Positions 53,216 through 62,440 of a stretch of 64,000 nt of DNA are shown here, piece after piece. Under the pieces are notes generated by a model. It saw only the letters and a list, made by a program, of their open reading frames with translations, ran no database searches and had not been told where the DNA came from. The DNA is taken from positions 1 through 64,000 of the forward strand of contig NZ_CAXBIB010000001.1 in assembly GCF_963975745.1 (NCBI RefSeq), given 5' to 3'. Source of the DNA: Parvibaculum sp963975745. Its GTDB lineage: Bacteria; Pseudomonadota; Alphaproteobacteria; Parvibaculales; Parvibaculaceae. Numbering within the stretch: the first letter of the stretch is position 1; the number at the start of each line of letters is the position of its first letter. The position numbers were made by a program, and so were the translations under genes.

Positions 53216-54481
53216 ATGAGCAAGGTGAGCGGCGGCGACTCCAAGAACACGCTCTACTGTTCCTTTTGCGGCAAGAGCCAGCATGAGGTCAGGAAGCTGA
53301 TTGCGGGACCGACCGTCTTTATCTGTGACGAATGTGTCGAACTCTGCATGGATATCATCCGCGAGGAGAACAAGAGCTCGCTGGTGAAGTCCCGTGACGG
53401 TGTTCCCTCGCCGCAGGAAATTTGCGCGGTGCTGGATGATTACGTGATCGGTCAGCAGCATGCGAAGCGCGTGCTCTCGGTCGCTGTTCACAATCATTAC
53501 AAGCGGCTCAATCACGCGGCAAAGAACAACGACGTCGAGCTTGCCAAGTCGAATATCCTGCTGATCGGTCCGACGGGTTGCGGCAAGACGCTGCTCGCAC
53601 AGACACTGGCGCGCATCCTCGATGTGCCGTTCACGATGGCAGACGCGACGACACTGACTGAAGCGGGCTATGTCGGCGAAGATGTCGAAAACATCATCCT
53701 GAAGCTGCTGCAGTCGGCCGATTACAATGTCGAGCGCGCGCAGCGGGGCATTGTCTATATCGACGAAGTCGACAAGATCAGCCGCAAGTCCGACAACCCC
53801 TCGATCACGCGCGACGTGTCGGGCGAGGGCGTGCAGCAGGCCTTGCTGAAGATTATGGAGGGCACGGTTGCCTCCGTGCCGCCGCAGGGTGGGCGCAAGC
53901 ACCCGCAGCAGGAGTTCCTGCAGGTCGACACGACCAATATCCTCTTCATTTGCGGTGGCGCCTTTGCCGGTCTGGAAAAGATCATCGGTCAGCGTGGCAA
54001 GGGCGCGGGTATCGGCTTCAGTGCAAAGGTCCAGTCAGTTGAAGATCGCCGAACCGGCGACATCCTGAAGGATCTCGAGCCGGAAGATCTTCTGAAATTC
54101 GGCCTGATTCCGGAATTCGTTGGACGAATGCCGGTTCTCGCCACGCTGGAGGACTTGGACGAAGAAGCACTGGTGACCATCCTGACCCAGCCCAAGAATG
54201 CGCTGGTCAAGCAGTATGAACGGCTGTTCGAGATGGAGAATGTGCGCCTGACCTTTTCCGAGGAAGCGCTGCGCTCGATTGCGCGCAAGGCGATCGAGCG
54301 CAAGACCGGCGCGCGCGGACTGCGGTCGATTCTTGAATCGATTCTGCTCGATACGATGTTCGACCTGCCAACCCTTGAGGGTGTTGAAGAGGTTGTCATC
54401 AGCGGTGAGGTCGTCGAGGGCAAGGCGCGGCCGCTCTATATCTATGCCGAACGGCAGGGTGACGTTGGGACAAGCGCCTGA
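53216..54481 (+). CDS. clpX: ATP-dependent Clp protease ATP-binding subunit ClpX
   Basis: AAA+ unfoldase that feeds ClpP. The 421-residue product has the N-terminal zinc finger (YCSFCGKSQHEV and CDECVELC, four Cys), Walker A GPTGCGKTLLAQ, Walker B YIDEVDKI, the pore loop GYVGEDVE, the ClpP-binding IGF-type loop (KGAGIGFSAKV), and sensor-2 GARGLRSI. All parts are intact. ATG at 53216. Its terminator hairpin overlaps a promoter for lon. Confidence 0.97.
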   Translation: MSKVSGGDSKNTLYCSFCGKSQHEVRKLIAGPTVFICDECVELCMDIIREENKSSLVKSRDGVPSPQEICAVLDDYVIGQQHAKRVLSVAVHNHYKRLNHAAKNNDVELAKSNILLIGPTGCGKTLLAQTLARILDVPFTMADATTLTEAGYVGEDVENIILKLLQSADYNVERAQRGIVYIDEVDKISRKSDNPSITRDVSGEGVQQALLKIMEGTVASVPPQGGRKHPQQEFLQVDTTNILFICGGAFAGLEKIIGQRGKGAGIGFSAKVQSVEDRRTGDILKDLEPEDLLKFGLIPEFVGRMPVLATLEDLDEEALVTILTQPKNALVKQYERLFEMENVRLTFSEEALRSIARKAIERKTGARGLRSILESILLDTMFDLPTLEGVEEVVISGEVVEGKARPLYIYAERQGDVGTSA

Positions 54482-54513
54482 CGGGACTGAAACCGTTATT
54501 TTTCAACGATCCG

Positions 54514-54557
54514 GGAATGGCCTTGAAAGCGTGGTCTTTCAGGGCCATTTCCTTTTT
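54514..54557 (+). terminator. Terminator hairpin of clpX
   Basis: The imperfect long stem GGGAATGGCCTTGAAAG / CTTTCAGGGCCATTTCC followed by TTTTT begins 33 bases after the clpX stop. Confidence 0.8.
54522..54550 (+). promoter_or_regulatory. Candidate sigma-32-type promoter of lon
   Basis: CTTGAAA (perfect -35) is followed after 14 bases by GGCCATTT, 6 of 8 with CCCCATNT. The two elements lie in the arms of the clpX terminator. The leader to the lon ATG would be about 180 bases. Confidence 0.55.
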
Positions 54558-54656
54558 AACCAATGATCCGTGGCGATATCCGCTGGCGGGTCTCAACCGC
54601 CCGAAATAGGGGCGGCGCCCGCGAATCCGGTTATTCTGGCGAGGCGGACGGCCATC

Positions 54657-54680
54657 AGCATTCATTCAGAAACGAATGCT
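54657..54680. promoter_or_regulatory. Palindrome upstream of lon
   Basis: AGCATTC, 10-base spacer, GAATGCT. It resembles a degenerate CIRCE element (TTAGCACTC-N9-GAGTGCTAA) but with one changed base per arm and one extra spacer base. Confidence 0.35.
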
Positions 54681-54735
54681 AGGCTGGATTCCCTCTGCGG
54701 GCGGCAGTCGAGTCAGGTAAAGGCAGGTAGTTGAT

Positions 54736-57183
54736 ATGACTGAAAAAAACGAGCGCGAAAAGGATGTGGCCGAAGCCCCGGGCAAGCTGGTGCTGCCGGT
54801 GCTTCCGCTACGCGATATCGTGGTTTTCCCGCACATGATCGTGCCGCTTTTTGTCGGTCGCGAGAAGTCGGTGCGTGCGCTTGAAAACGTCATGCAGGAC
54901 GACAAGCAGATCCTGCTGGTCGCCCAGAAGAATGCGGCGGACGACAATCCGAATACAGATGATATCTACGAAATCGGTGCCATCGGTACCGTTTTGCAGC
55001 TCCTGAAATTGCCGGACAATACGGTCAAGGTGCTGGTGGAGGGCGTGCGCCGCGCGCGCGTCAAGCGCTACATCGACAATCCCGAATTCTTCGAAGCCGA
55101 GGTCGAGGCGATCGACGAGTCCGACGCGGATGGTGATCAGATCGAGGGCCTGACGCGCTCTGTCGTCTCCCAGTTCGAAGGCTATGTGAAGCTCAACAAG
55201 AAGGTTCCGCCGGAAGTTCTGGGATCGATCGGACAGATCGAGGATCCGGCGAAGCTTGCCGATACGGTCGCCAGCCATATCAACATCAAGATTCCCGAGA
55301 AGCAGGAGCTTCTCGAAATGTCGTCCGTTGCGGGGCGCCTGGAGCGCGTCTATTCGCTGATGGAAGGCGAGATCGGTGTGCTGCAGGTCGAAAAGCGCAT
55401 CCGCAGCCGCGTCAAGCGCCAGATGGAGAAGACGCAGCGCGAGTACTATCTGAACGAGCAAATGAAGGCCATTCAGAAGGAACTTGGTGATGGCGACGAC
55501 GGACGTGAGGAAATTCGCGAGCTCGAAGAGCGGATTCAGAAGGTGAAGCTTTCCAAGGAGGCACGCGAGAAAGCGGTGGCCGAATTGAAGAAGCTGAAGC
55601 AGATGAGCCCGATGTCGGCGGAAGCAACGGTAGTCCGCAATTATCTCGACTGGCTGCTCTCGGTGCCGTGGAAGCAGAAGAGTCGTGTCAAGAAGGAGCT
55701 CCAGAACGCGCAGGAAATTCTCGACGCCGATCACTTCGGCCTCGACAAGGTCAAGGAACGGATCGTCGAGTATCTGGCTGTCCAGAACCGCGCCAACAAG
55801 TTGAAGGGGCCGATCCTCTGCCTCGTTGGTCCGCCCGGTGTCGGCAAGACGTCCCTCGGCAAGTCGATTGCGCGTGCGACCGGTCGTGATTTCGTGCGTA
55901 TGTCGCTTGGTGGCGTGCGCGATGAGGCCGAGATTCGCGGTCACCGTCGGACCTATATCGGCTCGATGCCCGGTAAGGTCATTCAGTCGATGAAGAAGGT
56001 GAAGCACACCAATCCGCTGTTCCTTCTCGATGAGATCGACAAGATGGGATCGGATTTCCGTGGTGATCCGTCATCGGCACTGCTTGAGGTACTTGATCCC
56101 GAGCAGAACAACGCCTTTGCTGACCACTATCTGGAGGTCGACTACGATCTTTCGGATGTCATGTTCGTAACGACCGCAAATACGCTCAACATCCCCGAGC
56201 CGCTGATGGATCGGATGGAGATTATCCGCATCGCTGGCTACACAGAGGATGAAAAGGTCGAGATCTCGCGCCGCCATCTGATCCAGAAGGCGATCGACGG
56301 TCATGGTCTGCGCAAGGGAGAGTGGTCGATCGACGACGATGCCTTGCGCCATCTGATCCGCGTGTACACGCGTGAGGCGGGCGTTCGCAACCTGGAGCGG
56401 GAATTGAACAACCTTGCCCGCAAGGCGGTGAAGCGCATTCTGACCGATCCTGAAACAAAGGCGGTCAAGCTCACCATGGAGAACATTGCCGAATATGCCG
56501 GTGTCCCGAAATACCGGTTCGGCGAAGCAGAAGGCGAGGATCAGGTCGGTATCGTGACGGGCTTGGCATGGACCGAGGTTGGCGGCGAGTTGCTGACCAT
56601 CGAAGGCGTCATGATGCCGGGCAAGGGCCGTATGACCGTGACCGGCAATCTGCGTGACGTGATGAAGGAGTCGATTTCGGCAGCGAGTTCTTATGTTCGC
56701 TCCCGCGCGACCCATTTCGGTATCGAGCCGCCGCTCTTCGATCGTCGAGATATCCATGTCCACGTGCCGGAAGGTGCGACGCCCAAGGATGGTCCTTCGG
56801 CGGGCGTGGCGATGACGGCAGCCATCGTCTCCGTGATGACCGGAATCGCGGTGCACAAGGACGTCGCCATGACGGGCGAGATGACGCTCCGAGGGCGGGT
56901 GTTGCCCATCGGCGGCCTCAAGGAGAAGCTTCTGGCTGCGCTGCGGGGCGGCATCAAGAAGGTGCTTATCCCTCAGGACAATGCCAAGGATCTGGCCGAG
57001 ATTCCGGACAATGTGAAGAACAGTCTGGAGATCGTACCGGTCAATACGATCGACGAAGCATTGAAGCATGCGCTGACACGCATGCCGGATCCGATCGAGT
57101 GGGACGAGGATGCCTGGCTTGCGGAGCAGGCCGCCGCCGGTCGCAACCGGCCCGACACCCCCGAGAAGATTATGGCACATTAA
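54736..57183 (+). CDS. lon: ATP-dependent protease Lon
   Basis: Hexameric AAA+ protease, 815 residues. Domains in order: N-terminal LON substrate domain (LVLPVLPLRDIVVFPHMIVPL), coiled coil (IQKVKLSKEAREKAVAELKKLKQM region), AAA+ with Walker A GPPGVGKTS at 365-373 and Walker B PLFLLDEIDKMG, and the proteolytic domain with catalytic Ser688 in PKDGPSAGVAM and Lys in GGLKEKLLAALRGG. ATG at 54736. A strong terminator follows before the HU gene. Confidence 0.97.
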   Translation: MTEKNEREKDVAEAPGKLVLPVLPLRDIVVFPHMIVPLFVGREKSVRALENVMQDDKQILLVAQKNAADDNPNTDDIYEIGAIGTVLQLLKLPDNTVKVLVEGVRRARVKRYIDNPEFFEAEVEAIDESDADGDQIEGLTRSVVSQFEGYVKLNKKVPPEVLGSIGQIEDPAKLADTVASHINIKIPEKQELLEMSSVAGRLERVYSLMEGEIGVLQVEKRIRSRVKRQMEKTQREYYLNEQMKAIQKELGDGDDGREEIRELEERIQKVKLSKEAREKAVAELKKLKQMSPMSAEATVVRNYLDWLLSVPWKQKSRVKKELQNAQEILDADHFGLDKVKERIVEYLAVQNRANKLKGPILCLVGPPGVGKTSLGKSIARATGRDFVRMSLGGVRDEAEIRGHRRTYIGSMPGKVIQSMKKVKHTNPLFLLDEIDKMGSDFRGDPSSALLEVLDPEQNNAFADHYLEVDYDLSDVMFVTTANTLNIPEPLMDRMEIIRIAGYTEDEKVEISRRHLIQKAIDGHGLRKGEWSIDDDALRHLIRVYTREAGVRNLERELNNLARKAVKRILTDPETKAVKLTMENIAEYAGVPKYRFGEAEGEDQVGIVTGLAWTEVGGELLTIEGVMMPGKGRMTVTGNLRDVMKESISAASSYVRSRATHFGIEPPLFDRRDIHVHVPEGATPKDGPSAGVAMTAAIVSVMTGIAVHKDVAMTGEMTLRGRVLPIGGLKEKLLAALRGGIKKVLIPQDNAKDLAEIPDNVKNSLEIVPVNTIDEALKHALTRMPDPIEWDEDAWLAEQAAAGRNRPDTPEKIMAH

Positions 57184-57219
57184 GGGGTGGAATTGACCAC
57201 CAAGCTGGTCGAAGATTGG

Positions 57220-57247
57220 AAACGGGAGCCGAAAGGCTCCCGTTTTT
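57220..57247 (+). terminator. Terminator of lon
   Basis: The 11-bp stem AAACGGGAGCC with loop GAAA is followed by TTTTT. Confidence 0.92.
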
Positions 57248-57292
57248 GCGTGGACGGCTTCGAATTTTCCGCAGAAATCCTTTGTTTTTACT

Positions 57293-57322
57293 TTGACCCC
57301 CTTCTTGGCAGACGAGTAGACT
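57293..57322 (+). promoter_or_regulatory. Candidate promoter of the HU gene
   Basis: TTGACC, an 18-base spacer, then TAGACT, located between the lon terminator and the HU start. A leader of about 48 bases would follow. Confidence 0.5.
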
Positions 57323-57376
57323 CACAACGCTTGAGGGAATCCCGATTCCCCGCCATCGCATCAGAAGGGGCCCGAC

Positions 57377-57652
57377 GTGAACAAGAACGATCTCATTGCA
57401 GAAGTGGCGGACCGGACCGGTCTATCCAAGGCCGATGCGACCAAGGCCGTCGACTACGTGTTCGACATCATCACGGACTCGCTGAAAAAGGGCGAAGAGG
57501 TCCGGCTGGTTGGATTTGGCACGTTCAACGTGTCGAACCGGGCGGCTACCGAGGGCCGCAACCCGCGTACCGGCGAGACGATCCAGATACCGGCCTCGAA
57601 GCAGCCGAAGTTCAAGGCCGGCAAGGGGCTCAAGGACGCTGTTAACAGCTGA
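57377..57652 (+). CDS. hup: DNA-binding protein HU
   Basis: Histone-like DNA-bending protein, 91 residues. MNKNDLIAEVADRTGLSKADA, VRLVGFGTFNVSNRAATEGRNP with the DNA-intercalating GRNPRTGE arm, and FKAGKGLKDAVN are standard. GTG start at 57377 after agaagggg. It follows lon, as in many proteobacteria, with its own promoter and terminator. Confidence 0.97.
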   Translation: MNKNDLIAEVADRTGLSKADATKAVDYVFDIITDSLKKGEEVRLVGFGTFNVSNRAATEGRNPRTGETIQIPASKQPKFKAGKGLKDAVNS

Positions 57653-57672
57653 ACAAAAACCGCGAGTTTGAG

Positions 57673-57706
57673 GGCCGGCCGTTTTGGAAAGCGTGCCGGC
57701 CTTTTT
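57673..57706 (+). terminator. Terminator of hup
   Basis: Stem GGCCGGC / GCCGGCC with a 15-base loop and TTTTT. It lies between convergent genes. Confidence 0.8.
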
Positions 57707-58980
57707 CATGGGGTGGCGGCATCCGGTTCGGCCGGCGTCGTGTCTTCGTCCGCAGCGCGTGGGTCGAGTTCGGTTGGCAGCGGGTGGACCTGAGGGAAGG
57801 GAACGGCGACGAAGTCGGACCGCTGCGCTCCCGTCAGCGCCGGCGTCGAGGCGATGCGGTAGGCCGTGTAGCCGGCAAACAGCAAATGAATAACGGCTGG
57901 AAATACGAATATCGAGGAAATGCCGAAACTGCTGACGCCGAGCGATGCGGCCGTTGGGCCCACGATGGCGCCGACCGAATAGACAACCAGCAGCCCCCCC
58001 GAGATTGAAACAAAGCTCTCGCTCTGGCCGTGATCGTTCATGTGCGCCACACAAACCGAATAAAGCGTCAGCGCAAAGACCCCGAACAGCACGCCCGAAA
58101 GCATGATGGCCACAACGCTGCCGCTGATGCCGGAAACAACCAGAGCGACCTCGCCAATTGCAGCCCCGAGACAGAGTGCAACGATGACGCGCCGGCGGTC
58201 CATACGGTCCGAAATGCGGCCGATCGGCCATTGCGCGATGGCGCCGCCAGCGATGGCGGCCAGCATGAAGGCGGCAATTCCGCTTTCGCCGATCCCGCTC
58301 TCCATTGCGAAGAGTGGCGCCAGCGTCCAGAAGGGCGCATTGGTCAGGCCGACCACAAAAGATCCGACCAGTCCGACGGGCGACAGGGCGTAGAGGTTCC
58401 AGATATTGATCTGGGTGCTCTGGATAGGCATTGGCTGAACGGATGTTGTCATCGCAACCGGGACCAAGGCCAGGGATGTCAGAATCGAGCAAATGGCAAA
58501 GAGAACGAAGCCGGTCGAATCGGCCGCGTTGAGCATCAATTGACCGCCGGCCAGCGCCGTCAGGTTGACTGCGACGTAAATGGCGAAAATCCGACCGCGC
58601 GTATCGTTGGTGGACTGCTCGTTGAGCCAGCTTTCAATGACCATGTAGAGCCCGGCAAAGCAGAAACCGGTCAAAATCCGCATCAATGCCCAGATGGCCG
58701 GATCGGACGACATTGCATGAATGAGTGGCGCTGCTGCCGCCAGTCCACAAAAGGTGGCGAAGCTGCGGATGTGGCCCGCCCGATGCACAATATGAGGTGT
58801 CGCGAAGCAGCCTGCGAGAAAGCCGGCGAAATAGAAACTGCCGATAACGCCGACAGTGATGGTCGCAAAGCCCTCATAACCGGCACGAATCGGGATCAGC
58901 GTGCCGAGAAGCCCGTTGCCGACCAGCAGGATGGCCGTGGCCATCAACAGCGAAAAGATGGGAGCGAGTGTACGAGTCAA
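57706..58980 (-). CDS. MFS transporter
   Basis: A 12-segment major facilitator protein of about 424 residues in the inner membrane. The first half has FSLLMATAILLVGNGLLGTLI and GFATITVGVIGSFYFAGFLAG; the A-motif-like GRISDRMDRRRV is in the second half. The layout resembles the YcaD/UMF group; cargo unknown. The C-terminal tail of about 35 residues is Pro/Asp/Glu-rich. The start is uncertain: I prefer TTG at 58980 (MTRTLAPIF); the longer frame to 59220 runs antisense through tRNA-Val and is not real. Confidence 0.82.
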   Translation of the reverse strand: MTRTLAPIFSLLMATAILLVGNGLLGTLIPIRAGYEGFATITVGVIGSFYFAGFLAGCFATPHIVHRAGHIRSFATFCGLAAAAPLIHAMSSDPAIWALMRILTGFCFAGLYMVIESWLNEQSTNDTRGRIFAIYVAVNLTALAGGQLMLNAADSTGFVLFAICSILTSLALVPVAMTTSVQPMPIQSTQINIWNLYALSPVGLVGSFVVGLTNAPFWTLAPLFAMESGIGESGIAAFMLAAIAGGAIAQWPIGRISDRMDRRRVIVALCLGAAIGEVALVVSGISGSVVAIMLSGVLFGVFALTLYSVCVAHMNDHGQSESFVSISGGLLVVYSVGAIVGPTAASLGVSSFGISSIFVFPAVIHLLFAGYTAYRIASTPALTGAQRSDFVAVPFPQVHPLPTELDPRAADEDTTPAEPDAATP

Positions 58981-59129
58981 CGGGACAACCGGGCTTTCGG
59001 TGAGACGAAGGACGACGCCCCAAGATCGGGCGTTTGGGGTCCCAATGCAATGGCGCCGATTGCAATGCCGGCGGTCATTCGCTAGGAGTTGCGGCACTGG
59101 CCCGGCGGAAATTTCTCCCTGTGCGGCAA

Positions 59130-59205
59130 GGGCGGTTAGCTCAGTTGGTAGAGCATCTCGTTTACACCGAGAGGGTCGGCGGTTCGAGCCCGTCACCGCC
59201 CACCA
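59130..59205 (+). tRNA. tRNA-Val (anticodon TAC)
   Basis: Acceptor GGGCGGT/ACCGCCC, tagctcagttggtagagc D-arm, anticodon stem TCTCG/CGAGA with loop TTTACAC giving TAC, T-arm GGTTCGAGCCC, and encoded CCA. Confidence 0.97.
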
Positions 59206-59308
59206 GGCAGGACTGGCCATCTGCCGTGCCGCATCTGCGATCCGCCTTGACAGCGAGGGGGGCTTGGCTTACGAGACGCCCACCTTTCAGGCGATTTCAG
59301 CGCCTTGA

Positions 59309-59385
<77 letters not shown>

Positions 59386-59665
59386 TCATCTCCAGTTCAT
59401 CGGGCCTTCGTGGTGGCCATCGACATGCATGGGCGAGCATGACGTTAGCTGCATGCAAGCCCCTGCGGAAGGCCGCAAAGCCAGAGGTTTTTGCCCCGAC
59501 AAATCGTCAGCTGGCCTTTGATTTCGCGTATGCGGAAGCTATACTGCGCGCCGAATTGGGCAGCCAAATTCTGGACGAGCCGATCGTCCTGCCGCGTGCC
59601 AGCGCGGTTTGAAATGGTGCCCGGCCGGAGCCGAAAGGCAACGGTTTCTTGTTGAGGACAATTCG

Positions 59666-60031
59666 ATGGAAGATCTGCTTCTCGAGTACCTGCCCATATT
59701 GATTTTTATGGGGCTGTCGCTCGTGATTGGTCTTGCATTGCTGGTCGCACCGTTTTTTGTAGCCCCGAGCAAGCCGGATCCGGAGAAACTTGCCGCTTAC
59801 GAATGCGGGTTCGATGCCTTCGATGACGCGCGTATGAAGTTCGACGTGAAGTACTATCTCGTCGCCATTCTCTTCATCATCTTCGATCTTGAAGTGGCCT
59901 TTCTGTTTCCTTGGGCTGTCGCACTGGGCGATGTCGGAATGTTTGGTTTCTGGTCCATGATCATTTTCCTCGCGGTGCTGACGATCGGCTTCACCTATGA
60001 GTGGAAGAAGGGCGCCCTGGAATGGGAGTGA
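59666..60031 (+). CDS. nuoA: NADH-quinone oxidoreductase subunit A
   Basis: Small membrane subunit of complex I, 121 residues, three membrane segments (LPILIFMGLSLVIGLALLVAPFF, YYLVAILFIIFDLEVAFLFPWA, FWSMIIFLAVLTIGFTYEW). YECGFDAFDDARMKFDVKYYL contains the conserved Cys loop at the quinone site. ATG at 59666 after tgaggac. Start of the nuo operon; the 280 bases before it hold no other gene. Confidence 0.96.
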   Translation: MEDLLLEYLPILIFMGLSLVIGLALLVAPFFVAPSKPDPEKLAAYECGFDAFDDARMKFDVKYYLVAILFIIFDLEVAFLFPWAVALGDVGMFGFWSMIIFLAVLTIGFTYEWKKGALEWE

Positions 60032-60582
60032 TGCAAACCGGAAATGTTGCCGTCCCGGGCGGCGGCGTGGTCGCAGGCAGTGGGCAGGACGATGCTTTCT
60101 TTCGTCAGGCATCCGACGCGCTGGCCGATAAGGGCTTTGTGCTGACGACGGTGGACGATCTGATCAACTGGTCGCGCACCGGCTCGCTGATGTGGATGAC
60201 GTTCGGGCTGGCCTGTTGCGCGGTCGAAATGATGCACACCTCGATGCCGCGTTACGATGCGGAACGATTCGGCGTTGCGCCGCGCGCGAGCCCGCGTCAG
60301 TCCGACGTGATGATCGTGGCCGGTACATTGACCAACAAGATGGCCCCGGCGCTTCGCAAAGTTTACGATCAGATGCCCGAGCCGCGCTATGTGATCTCGA
60401 TGGGATCCTGTGCGAACGGCGGAGGCTACTATCACTATTCCTACTCTGTGGTGCGCGGTTGCGACCGGATCGTTCCGGTTGACATCTATGTGCCCGGATG
60501 CCCGCCCACCGCCGAGGCGCTGCTCTACGGCATCCTCGCCCTTCAAAAGAAAATTCGCCGGACGGGCACACTCGACCGTTGA
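60022..60582 (+). CDS. nuoB: NADH-quinone oxidoreductase subunit B
   Basis: Peripheral subunit carrying the last cluster N2 near quinone; 186 residues. Four Cys ligands are seen in GLACCAVEMMH, SMGSCANGGGYYHY and VPGCPPTAEALLYG. TTVDDLINWSRTGSLMWMTFG is standard. The start overlaps nuoA; ATG at 60022 has gaagaaggg upstream, while ATG at 60031 (TGATG with the nuoA stop) is also likely. Confidence 0.96.
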   Translation: MGVMQTGNVAVPGGGVVAGSGQDDAFFRQASDALADKGFVLTTVDDLINWSRTGSLMWMTFGLACCAVEMMHTSMPRYDAERFGVAPRASPRQSDVMIVAGTLTNKMAPALRKVYDQMPEPRYVISMGSCANGGGYYHYSYSVVRGCDRIVPVDIYVPGCPPTAEALLYGILALQKKIRRTGTLDR

Positions 60583-60634
60583 ATTTCACCGACAGGCAGC
60601 AGATAGCTCCCGCGCTGGAAGCGAAAACCTGCCC

Positions 60635-61258
60635 ATGAGTTTCGAGACCGCATCGATGGACGAAAGTCTCACAGAACTGGGCGAGCACATTCTCGGTGGC
60701 ATCGAGGAATCGATGTTGCGCTACGATGTGGCACATGGCGAACTGACTATTCGGGTACAGGCGCGTTCGATCGTGCGGGTGCTGAAGTTCCTTCGGGACG
60801 ACCCCGCCTGCCATTTCGCCACGCTCATCGATATCACGGCCGTCGACTACCCGCAGCGTGCGCAGCGTTTCGATGTCGTCTATCACCTGCTCTCGATGCA
60901 TCAGAACCAGCGGATTCGGGTCACGCTCGAGACCGATGAGGAAACGCCCGTGCCGAGCGTGGCGGGCATATATCCGGCGGCCAACTGGTATGAGCGCGAA
61001 ACCTTCGACATGTACGGCGTGCTGTTCAGCGATCACCCGGATCTTCGCCGTATCCTGACTGACTATGGATTCAATGGCTATCCGTTGCGCAAGGATTTCC
61101 CGCTGACCGGCTATGTCGAGGTTCGCTACGATGATGACGCGAAGCGCGTCGTCTACGAGCCGGTCAAACTGGTTCAGGAATTCCGCAGCTTCGACTTCGC
61201 CAGCCCGTGGGAAGGTGTCGAGTATCTGCTGCCGGGCGACGAGAAGGCGGAGAACTAG
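60635..61258 (+). CDS. nuoC: NADH-quinone oxidoreductase subunit C
   Basis: 30-kDa peripheral subunit, 207 residues, separate from NuoD as in alphaproteobacteria and mitochondria. ATLIDITAVDYPQRAQRFDVVYHLLS, VAGIYPAANWYERETFDMYGVLF and PLRKDFPLTGYVEVRYD are typical. ATG at 60635; ATG at 60656 is an alternative. nuoD follows after 3 bases. Confidence 0.95.
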   Translation: MSFETASMDESLTELGEHILGGIEESMLRYDVAHGELTIRVQARSIVRVLKFLRDDPACHFATLIDITAVDYPQRAQRFDVVYHLLSMHQNQRIRVTLETDEETPVPSVAGIYPAANWYERETFDMYGVLFSDHPDLRRILTDYGFNGYPLRKDFPLTGYVEVRYDDDAKRVVYEPVKLVQEFRSFDFASPWEGVEYLLPGDEKAEN

Positions 61259-61261
61259 ATC

Positions 61262-62440
61262 GTGGCCGAACAGGAACTCCGCAACTACCACCTGAATTTC
61301 GGTCCGCAGCACCCGGCCGCGCATGGTGTGCTGCGTCTGGTGCTGGAACTCGATGGCGAAGTGGTCGAGCGTGTCGATCCGCATATCGGCCTGCTGCATC
61401 GCGGTACCGAGAAGCTGATCGAGTACAAGACCTACCTGCAGGCGACGCCCTATTTCGACCGTCTTGATTACGTCGCGCCGATGAATCAGGAGCACGCTTT
61501 CGTGCTTGCGGCCGAAAAGCTTCTGGCGCTTGAAGTTCCGCGGCGCGGACAGTTCATTCGCGTTCTCTATTCGGAGATCGGCCGTATCCTTGCGCATATG
61601 CTCAATGTGACGACGCAAGCCATGGACGTCGGCGCGCTGACGCCGCCGCTCTGGGGCTTTGAAGAGCGCGAAAAGCTGATGATTTTCTACGAGCGCGCAT
61701 CGGGTGCCCGGTTGCACGCCAACTACTTCCGCGTCGGCGGCGTGCATCGCGACCTGCCACCGCAACTTCTCGAGGATATCTACAACTTCTGCGATCCCTG
61801 TGCCCAGGTCCTGGACGACCTCGAAGGGCTGCTGACCGACAACAGAATCTTCAAGCAGCGCAACGTCGACATCGGCGTTGTCTCGCAGGAAGATGCGCTG
61901 GCCTGGGGCTTTTCGGGTGTCATGGTGCGCGGCTCCGGCATGGCCTGGGATCTGCGCCGTTCGCAGCCCTACGAAGTCTATTCGGAGCTCGATTTCGACA
62001 TTCCGGTCGGCAAGAACGGCGATTGCTATGATCGCTACCTGATCCGGATGGAAGAAATGCGTCAGTCGCTGCGCATCATGAAGCAATGCATCGAGATGAT
62101 GCCGGGTGGACCGGTCCACGCCGAAGATGGCAAGGTCGTTCCGCCCTCCCGCGCCGACATGAAGCGATCGATGGAGGCGCTGATCCATCACTTCAAGCTT
62201 TATACCGAGGGCTATCGTGTGCCCGAAGGCGAGGTCTATGCGGCCGTCGAGGCGCCGAAGGGCGAATTCGGCGTCTATCTCGTTTCGGACGGTGGCAACA
62301 AACCCTACAAGTGCAAGATCCGCGCGCCGGGCTATGCCCATCTTCAGGCCATGGATCATCTGTGCAAGGGCCATATGCTGGCGGATGTCGCCGCCATTCT
62401 CGGCTCCATCGATATCGTGTTTGGAGAGGTGGATCGGTGA
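61262..62440 (+). CDS. nuoD: NADH-quinone oxidoreductase subunit D
   Basis: 49-kDa subunit forming the quinone pocket with NuoB; 392 residues. NFGPQHPAAHGVLRLVLELDGE, VDPHIGLLHRGTEKLIEYK, YVAPMNQEHAFVLAAEKLL, and the closing ILGSIDIVFGEVDR. GTG start at 61262. Its stop overlaps the GTG of nuoE. Confidence 0.97.
   Translation: MAEQELRNYHLNFGPQHPAAHGVLRLVLELDGEVVERVDPHIGLLHRGTEKLIEYKTYLQATPYFDRLDYVAPMNQEHAFVLAAEKLLALEVPRRGQFIRVLYSEIGRILAHMLNVTTQAMDVGALTPPLWGFEEREKLMIFYERASGARLHANYFRVGGVHRDLPPQLLEDIYNFCDPCAQVLDDLEGLLTDNRIFKQRNVDIGVVSQEDALAWGFSGVMVRGSGMAWDLRRSQPYEVYSELDFDIPVGKNGDCYDRYLIRMEEMRQSLRIMKQCIEMMPGGPVHAEDGKVVPPSRADMKRSMEALIHHFKLYTEGYRVPEGEVYAAVEAPKGEFGVYLVSDGGNKPYKCKIRAPGYAHLQAMDHLCKGHMLADVAAILGSIDIVFGEVDR

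Noticed and set aside
58981..59220. N-terminal extension of the MFS protein (MASPAWWAVTGSNRRPS...)
   Set aside because: It is the antisense reading of tRNA-Val, a well-known false extension; the transporter starts near 58980.
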